NCBI GenBank assembly: GCA_016202645.1
Contig: JACQOF010000005.1
Coordinates: forward strand, 1-8,541
DNA: 8,541 nucleotides
Reading direction: 5' to 3'
From: a bacterium
GTDB lineage: Bacteria > Lindowbacteria > 2-12-FULL-62-27
Shown piece after piece: positions 4,258-8,541 of the stretch. The translations under genes were made by a program, and so were the position numbers. The stretch's first letter is position 1; the number at the start of each line of letters is the position of its first letter. Under the pieces are notes generated by a model. It was given only the letters and a program-made list of their open reading frames with translations. It was not told the origin of the DNA and did not search any database.

Positions 4258-6840
4258 ATGGACGAAAAAACTGTTTTTCACGCTTTGCCATACATTGAGG
4301 AAAAAGCCGACGGCACGGTATTTCTGCTTGCGCCCTCCGTTCCGAACTGGATCGCCACGGACGATCGCGGCGCGAAGATCCTCTCGTTCGTGGACGGCCG
4401 CCGCACCATCGGCCGGATTGCCGATCGCTACTCTCGGGAACTGAATGTGGACCGGACGCGCGGATGGCTCCACGTCGATACATTTCTCAAAGACGCGTTT
4501 CGCCATCAATTCGTCTCCCCGAGTCCCGCCGCAGAGCAGGACTACAAAGGCCGCGCCGCATATCTTCAGCCAACGGCGCTTCGCGAACTCTGGATTCACA
4601 CGAACAATTCCTGCAACCTGGCGTGTTCGCACTGCCTCGTACGCTCGGGCCCGAACGGCGACGCCGGGCCTGAAACGCAAAAGATCCTGAAATGGATCGA
4701 CGAAGGCCTGGCGCTTGGCGTCGAGCGGTTCTTTTTCACCGGCGGCGAGCCGATGGCGCGAAAAGATTTCTGGGTTTTGGTCGAATACGTCACAGCCAGG
4801 GCTGAACTTGCCGTATTGACCAACGGAACGCTCATTTCAGGCGAACGGCTGGAACGTCTCTGCCAGTGCGATCCGAATCTGCTGAAACTCCAGATCAGCC
4901 TCGACGGTTCGACCCCGGAAATCAACGATTCCATCCGGGGCGCGGGCAGTTTCCGCCGGGCGGTGGAGGGAATCCGAAATGCCGTGTCGGCCGGGTTCCT
5001 TCCGACTCTGACAACGGTTGTCACACGCCAAAACGTGGGGGACTTGCCCGGCATCGTTCGGCTCGCGGCCGGCTTGCGCCTTCAGGCCGTTCACTTCATG
5101 TGGATGCACCTCAAAGGCCGGGCGGCGGAAAACAATCAGATGGCGGCCGGCATTCCGGAAATGATTGAAGCGGTGGAAGAAGCCCGCCGAACCGCCGCCG
5201 AACTTGGCATCTACGTGGACAACATCGAGGCCGCAAAAACGCGGCTCGGCGGGCCCGCCGGACTCAAAACGGATCTTTCCAACGCCGGTTGGGAAAGTCT
5301 CTGCATCTATTCGGACGGAGGAGTCTATCCGTCCGCCGCCACGGTCCAGGTGGCCGGCCTTCGGCTGGGCGACGCGAATCGATCCTCGCTGAAAGAAATT
5401 TGGCTGACATCCCCCGTCGCTCGAAAAATGCGAGAGGCGAGCGTCGAAAACATGGATCAATGCACAGGCTGTCGGTACAAGTTCCTCTGCGGCGGAGGCG
5501 ATATCGAGCACCGATATTTTTTTGGTAAAAAAATCGTGAGTGCCCATGCCGTCATGCCCGCGGAAGCGGGCATCCAGTCTGGTTCGTCCGGGGAGGCTTT
5601 GGATTCCCGCTTTCGCGGGAATGACGGGCATGATGCGGTACCCCGGTGGAAGGACGTCTTCCATGGCGATGATCCCTACTGCGATCTCTACCAGAGTCTC
5701 ATCGGAACGGCGATGCGCGAGATGGCGGAGCGCGGTGATCCACGGAACGGCCGCAAAACCGGGTTTGACGCGCCCGTGGTTTTTGCAGGCATGGGCGATG
5801 TGCGAACGCATGATTTTGGCTTGAATGGTTCAACCTCGAACCCCCTTGTGGCGCTCAAACATTCCAATTGCGTGCTGGCGTTTGATCTCGACACGTATCG
5901 TCGGCCCGTTCGGGAGTTTTACGGCGAAGCCGCCGAAAAACCGCAGGCCGATCTTTGCTGTCCGATCAAATACAACTCTGAATTTCTCGATCACATCCCG
6001 AAGGAGGCCATTGAAGTCTTTTACGGATGCGGAGGGCCCATGCAGGAGGCGGACATCCGCGAGGGCCAGACGATCGTGGATCTCGGCTCCGGCGGAGGCA
6101 TCGACTGTTTCATCGCCGCCAAGCGGGTCGGCCCGACCGGCCATGTGATCGGCGTCGACATGACGGACCGGATGCTGAATCTGGCCGGACAGAATCGCGT
6201 GAAGGTGGCCAAAAATCTCGGCTACGACAACGTCGAATTCCGGAAGGGGTTTCTCGAATCGGTCCCGGTCGACGACAAATCCGCCGATCTGGTGACCTCA
6301 AACTGCGTCGTCAATCTGTCTCCGGACAAGCGCCGCGTCTTCCGCGAAATTTGGCGAATCCTCAAGGACACCGGTACGGTTCTGATCTCCGACATCGTGA
6401 CCGAGCACGAACTGCCGCTGCATCTCGCGGTCAACAGCCGGCTGGTGGGCGAGTGCATCGGCCAGGCCCTGACCGAGGAACAGTTTCTCGCCTACCTTGA
6501 ACAGGCCGGATTCTACGGCATCACGATCACCAAGAAGTTTTTCTGGAAGGACGTCGAGGGCCATCCCGTCTATTCCATCACCGTCCGCGGGCAGAAATTC
6601 GAAAAGACGAATGGGTGCGTTTTTATCGGCCAGAAGGCGGTCTATCACGGTCCCTTCAAATCCGCGACGGACGAGGAGGGGCATCTTTTCCCCAGAAACG
6701 AACCGGTTGAAATCTGCACCGACACCGCCGCCAAACTTTCCGCGCCGCCCTACAACGCCTTTTTCACGGTCGCGTCGCCGAGCGGCAAGGTCGAGAGCGC
6801 CTGTTGCCCGGCGCCGGCCGACGGTAAATCCTGTTGCTGA
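4258..6840 (+). CDS. PqqD-like / radical SAM-SPASM / ArsM-like methyltransferase fusion
   Basis: An 860-residue multidomain enzyme. Residues about 15-90 resemble a PqqD-type winged-helix domain. The radical SAM core (about 110-330) has the [4Fe-4S]-binding C119-x3-C123-x2-C126 and 'GGEP' at 162-165. A SPASM region follows with Cys349, Cys402, Cys405, Cys411 and Cys475, typical ligands for auxiliary clusters. From about 545 the protein matches arsenite S-adenosylmethyltransferase: 'VREFYG' leading to 'LCCP' (Cys567/568), 'YGCGGP' (Cys591), the SAM-binding 'VDLGSGGGIDC' (607-617), 'SNCVVNLSPDK' (Cys683) and 'ECIGQAL' (Cys733). These line up with the four ArsM cysteines (44, 72, 174 and 224 in the Cyanidioschyzon enzyme), and the last two have the same spacing of 50. 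The C-terminus ends in two Cys-Cys pairs (849-850, 859-860). The likely role is methylation of arsenite, or a similar metalloid, coupled to a radical step; the radical substrate is unknown. Residues about 428-461 come from an inserted palindromic repeat. The start is set by the ribosome binding site at 4245-4252. Confidence 0.9.
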   Translation: MDEKTVFHALPYIEEKADGTVFLLAPSVPNWIATDDRGAKILSFVDGRRTIGRIADRYSRELNVDRTRGWLHVDTFLKDAFRHQFVSPSPAAEQDYKGRAAYLQPTALRELWIHTNNSCNLACSHCLVRSGPNGDAGPETQKILKWIDEGLALGVERFFFTGGEPMARKDFWVLVEYVTARAELAVLTNGTLISGERLERLCQCDPNLLKLQISLDGSTPEINDSIRGAGSFRRAVEGIRNAVSAGFLPTLTTVVTRQNVGDLPGIVRLAAGLRLQAVHFMWMHLKGRAAENNQMAAGIPEMIEAVEEARRTAAELGIYVDNIEAAKTRLGGPAGLKTDLSNAGWESLCIYSDGGVYPSAATVQVAGLRLGDANRSSLKEIWLTSPVARKMREASVENMDQCTGCRYKFLCGGGDIEHRYFFGKKIVSAHAVMPAEAGIQSGSSGEALDSRFRGNDGHDAVPRWKDVFHGDDPYCDLYQSLIGTAMREMAERGDPRNGRKTGFDAPVVFAGMGDVRTHDFGLNGSTSNPLVALKHSNCVLAFDLDTYRRPVREFYGEAAEKPQADLCCPIKYNSEFLDHIPKEAIEVFYGCGGPMQEADIREGQTIVDLGSGGGIDCFIAAKRVGPTGHVIGVDMTDRMLNLAGQNRVKVAKNLGYDNVEFRKGFLESVPVDDKSADLVTSNCVVNLSPDKRRVFREIWRILKDTGTVLISDIVTEHELPLHLAVNSRLVGECIGQALTEEQFLAYLEQAGFYGITITKKFFWKDVEGHPVYSITVRGQKFEKTNGCVFIGQKAVYHGPFKSATDEEGHLFPRNEPVEICTDTAAKLSAPPYNAFFTVASPSGKVESACCPAPADGKSCC
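5546..5631. repeat. Palindromic dispersed-type repeat inserted in frame in the SPASM coding region
   Basis: About 86 bp with near-matching inverted ends (ATGCCGTCATGCCCGC at the left, and the complement of ATGCCCGTCATTCCCGC at the right). It contains two perfect 8-bp hairpins: 5554-5561/5566-5573 with a GGAA loop, and 5603-5610/5615-5622 with a TTTC loop. Read on the + strand it encodes 'VMPAEAGIQ' and 'DSRFRGNDG'. Read on the - strand it encodes the near-identical 'VIPAKAGIQ' and 'DARFRGHDG', as expected from the symmetry. Such peptides are a known translation artefact of abundant intergenic palindromic repeats in many Gram-negative genomes. Here the repeat sits inside a gene, between SPASM Cys411 and Cys475, and keeps the frame open. 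Exact borders and any target-site duplication cannot be set from one copy. Confidence 0.85.
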
Positions 6841-6851
6841 ACGGAGTGGCT

Positions 6852-7565
6852 GTGACTTCTGAAAAACGAACCGGCTGGTTGCGCATGTTGTTCGTTCTGT
6901 CGGCCGTCGTGATTGCGCTCATCGTGGGCCGACATTGGCTCGATCGCGCGGCGCTCGCGGCTGTTCTATCCCACGTGCAGTCTCTCGGAAATTGGGGGGT
7001 TGCGATTCTCTCCGTCCTCTACGTTTTTGCCTGTATTCTCTTTTTACCGGGATCGATCCTGACTCTGGCGGCCGGATTTCTCTTCGGCCTTGTCAAAGGA
7101 TACGCGGCGGTGGCAGTGGGCAGTGTCCTTGGCGCCTCGGCCGCGTTCTGGATCGGCCGGACGGCCGGCCGCGATTGGGTGAGACGCAAGGTGGAGGGTA
7201 GCGCGAAATTTGCGGCGATCGATCGCGCGGTGGCGCGGAGTGGATTCAAGATTGTGCTCCTGACGCGTCTTTCGCCGGCGTTTCCGTTCAATCTCCTGAA
7301 TTTCGCATACGGCGTTACCGGTGTGACGTTCCGCGACTATTTCTGGGCGTCGGCGCTGGGCATGGCGCCGGGATCGGTCATGTACGTCTACATCGGATCG
7401 GCGATGAAAAATCTCGCCGATGTTTTCAGCGGCTCGACCGCGCCGACGGCGCTCCAGAACGGGATGTACGCTTTGGGCCTCGCCGCGACCATTGCCGTAA
7501 CGGTTGTGGTGACCAAAATCGCCAGGCGGGCCTTGAACGAGGCCGCCGGATTGACGGCAAACTAA
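6852..7565 (+). CDS. TVP38/TMEM64 (VTT/DedA-like) membrane protein
   Basis: A 237-residue integral membrane protein from GTG 6852. I chose this start because GGAG at 6843-6846 is 5 nt upstream; in-frame TTG 6834 and GTG 6846 are alternatives, and TTG 6834 would overlap the previous gene. Hydrophobic segments occur at about 10-27, 50-80, 84-103, 160-185 and 210-228. The VTT signatures are present: 'FLPGSILTLAAGFLFG' at 64-79, a Gly-rich helix ending 'FWIGRTAGR' (99-107), and 'TRLSPAFPFNLLNFAYG' from 138. Members of the VTT/DedA superfamily are membrane proteins linked to lipid scrambling or transport and membrane homeostasis; the substrate of this clade is not established. It lies 11 nt after the radical SAM-ArsM fusion and 2 nt before the oxidoreductase. 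Such proteins often sit next to, or fused with, mercuric-reductase-like enzymes (family knowledge, from memory), so a joint redox or membrane role is likely but unproven. Confidence 0.9.
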   Translation: MTSEKRTGWLRMLFVLSAVVIALIVGRHWLDRAALAAVLSHVQSLGNWGVAILSVLYVFACILFLPGSILTLAAGFLFGLVKGYAAVAVGSVLGASAAFWIGRTAGRDWVRRKVEGSAKFAAIDRAVARSGFKIVLLTRLSPAFPFNLLNFAYGVTGVTFRDYFWASALGMAPGSVMYVYIGSAMKNLADVFSGSTAPTALQNGMYALGLAATIAVTVVVTKIARRALNEAAGLTAN

Positions 7566-7567
7566 AT

Positions 7568-8541
7568 ATGGAGACCATCGAACTTCGTCCGGACGACGAA
7601 CACAATCGCGCGCATCTGAAAAACACCCATCCGTCGGATTGGGTCAATCCGACTCCCGCCGCGAAATACCATCTCGTCGTCATCGGCGCCGGCACGGCCG
7701 GGCTTGTGACGGCGGCCGGCGCGGCCGGGCTTGGCGCGAAAGTGGCGCTCGTGGAAAAACATCTCATGGGCGGCGACTGCCTCAACTATGGATGCGTTCC
7801 GTCCAAGGCTCTCATTCGGGCCGCGCGCGCCGCGGCGGATGCCCGGAGCGCCGGCGCGTTCGGCGTTCGCACGGGCGACGTGACTGTCGATTTTCCGGCC
7901 GTCATGGAACGCATGCGTCGCCTGCGCGCTCACATCGGCCCGAACGACTCGGCCGCGCGTTTCAAGAAACTCGGCGTGGACGTTTTTCTCGGCGCCGGAA
8001 AGTTCACCGGCCCTGACACGGTTCAGGTGGGCGATCAAACGCTTCGTTTTAAGAAAGCTGTGATCGCTACCGGCGCTCGCGCGTCGGCGCCGCCCATCCC
8101 GGGATTGAATGAGGTTCCCTACCTGACAAATGAAACGCTTTTCTCGCTGACCGAACTACCAAAACGATTCGGCGTCATCGGCGCCGGACCGATCGGCTGT
8201 GAGATGGCCCAGAGTTTCGCGCGGTTCGGCTCAGATGTGTATCTCGTGGAAGCCCTGCACGGCATCCTGCCCCGCGAAGATCGTGACGCGGCCGGCATCG
8301 TGCAGGCAAGACTGACCCGTGATGGCGTGAAACTGCTTTGTTGCGGCAAAGCCTTGAAGGTCTCAAAGGCGCCGGGCGGGATCCGGATGCAAGTGGAGTC
8401 TCACGGAAACCCCTATGACGCGGTGGTGGATCAACTCCTTGTTGCCGTTGGCCGCGCGCCCAATGTTGAAGGCATGGGTCTCGAAACGGTTGGTGTTGAA
8501 TTTGACAAAAAGGGAGTCAAAGTCAACGACCGGCTCCAAAC
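7568..8541 (+). CDS. Mercuric-reductase-like FAD/NAD(P) disulfide oxidoreductase, N-terminal part (3' truncated)
   Basis: The reading frame is open from ATG 7568 to the window edge (324 full codons) with no stop. It begins 2 nt after the upstream stop, without a clear Shine-Dalgarno, which suggests translational coupling. After a short leader containing 'HPSDWVNP', residues 36-63 form the FAD-binding beta-alpha-beta unit with 'VIGAGTAGL' (38-46). The redox-active disulfide lies in 'GGDCLNYGCVPSK' (Cys71 and Cys76), followed by the FAD-proximal 'IATGA' and the NAD(P)-binding 'GVIGAGPIGCE' (202-212). 'VGRAPN' (294-299) is the usual C-terminal FAD contact region. This is class I pyridine nucleotide-disulfide oxidoreductase architecture, closest in style to proteins annotated as mercuric reductase or dihydrolipoamide dehydrogenase. 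There is no N-terminal HMA domain, and the C-terminus, where true MerA carries a Cys pair, is outside the window. Activity on mercury therefore should not be assumed. In this operon it may reduce a thiol, disulfide or metalloid substrate. Confidence 0.9.
   Translation, partial: METIELRPDDEHNRAHLKNTHPSDWVNPTPAAKYHLVVIGAGTAGLVTAAGAAGLGAKVALVEKHLMGGDCLNYGCVPSKALIRAARAAADARSAGAFGVRTGDVTVDFPAVMERMRRLRAHIGPNDSAARFKKLGVDVFLGAGKFTGPDTVQVGDQTLRFKKAVIATGARASAPPIPGLNEVPYLTNETLFSLTELPKRFGVIGAGPIGCEMAQSFARFGSDVYLVEALHGILPREDRDAAGIVQARLTRDGVKLLCCGKALKVSKAPGGIRMQVESHGNPYDAVVDQLLVAVGRAPNVEGMGLETVGVEFDKKGVKVNDRLQ

Noticed and set aside
4258-5540. Radical SAM half as a RiPP maturase with a nearby precursor peptide
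   Set aside because: The PqqD-like domain hints at this, but no short Cys-rich precursor gene with its own ribosome binding site was found in the gaps (10-11 nt) around the gene.
4837-5811. Antisense open frame (324 codons, - strand) containing 'VIPAKAGIQ'
   Set aside because: It covers the radical SAM/SPASM coding region. The familiar peptide comes only from the symmetric palindromic repeat.
7568-8541. Calling the last gene merA (mercury resistance)
   Set aside because: No HMA domain, no merR/merT/merP neighbours, and the diagnostic C-terminus is out of view.

Overview
The window is roughly 60% GC by eye and gene-dense. Every credible gene lies on the + strand. Signal peptides, a predicted periplasmic domain and the palindromic repeat encoding 'VMPAEAGIQ...DSRFRGNDG' point to a Gram-negative-type bacterium. 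The style resembles Nitrospirota, Desulfobacterota or similar environmental lineages, but the phylum cannot be fixed from this sequence. No rRNA, tRNA, CRISPR array or transposase gene was seen.

Left part (1-2285). The window opens inside the 3' end of a DUF255 (YyaL/spermatogenesis-associated protein 20-like) gene. A 169-bp intergenic gap follows, carrying an 84-bp near-perfect AT-rich palindrome built from heptamer units. Next come a small exported protein with Glu-His-Pro repeats at both ends (582-1208) and, almost abutting it, an exported transglutaminase-like protein with an intact Cys-His-Asp triad (1218-2285).

Right part (2388-8541). Four tightly packed genes (gaps of 10, 11 and 2 nt) look like one operon. 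They are: (i) a PiT-type phosphate permease fused to a C-terminal DUF547 domain; (ii) an 860-residue fusion of a PqqD-like domain, a radical SAM core, a SPASM domain and an ArsM-like arsenite methyltransferase domain that keeps all four cysteines characteristic of ArsM; (iii) a TVP38/TMEM64 (VTT/DedA-like) membrane protein; (iv) the 5' part of a mercuric-reductase-like FAD/NAD(P) disulfide oxidoreductase. My inference is that this is an arsenic (or related metalloid/thiol) processing locus. The permease would bring in phosphate or arsenate, the fusion enzyme would methylate and radically modify the metalloid, and the oxidoreductase would give redox support. This is unproven: no arsR, arsC or arsB is visible.

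The two most unusual things are the radical SAM-ArsM fusion itself and a dispersed-repeat-like palindrome (about 86 bp) inserted in frame within its SPASM-coding region, which adds about 34 residues without breaking the reading frame.
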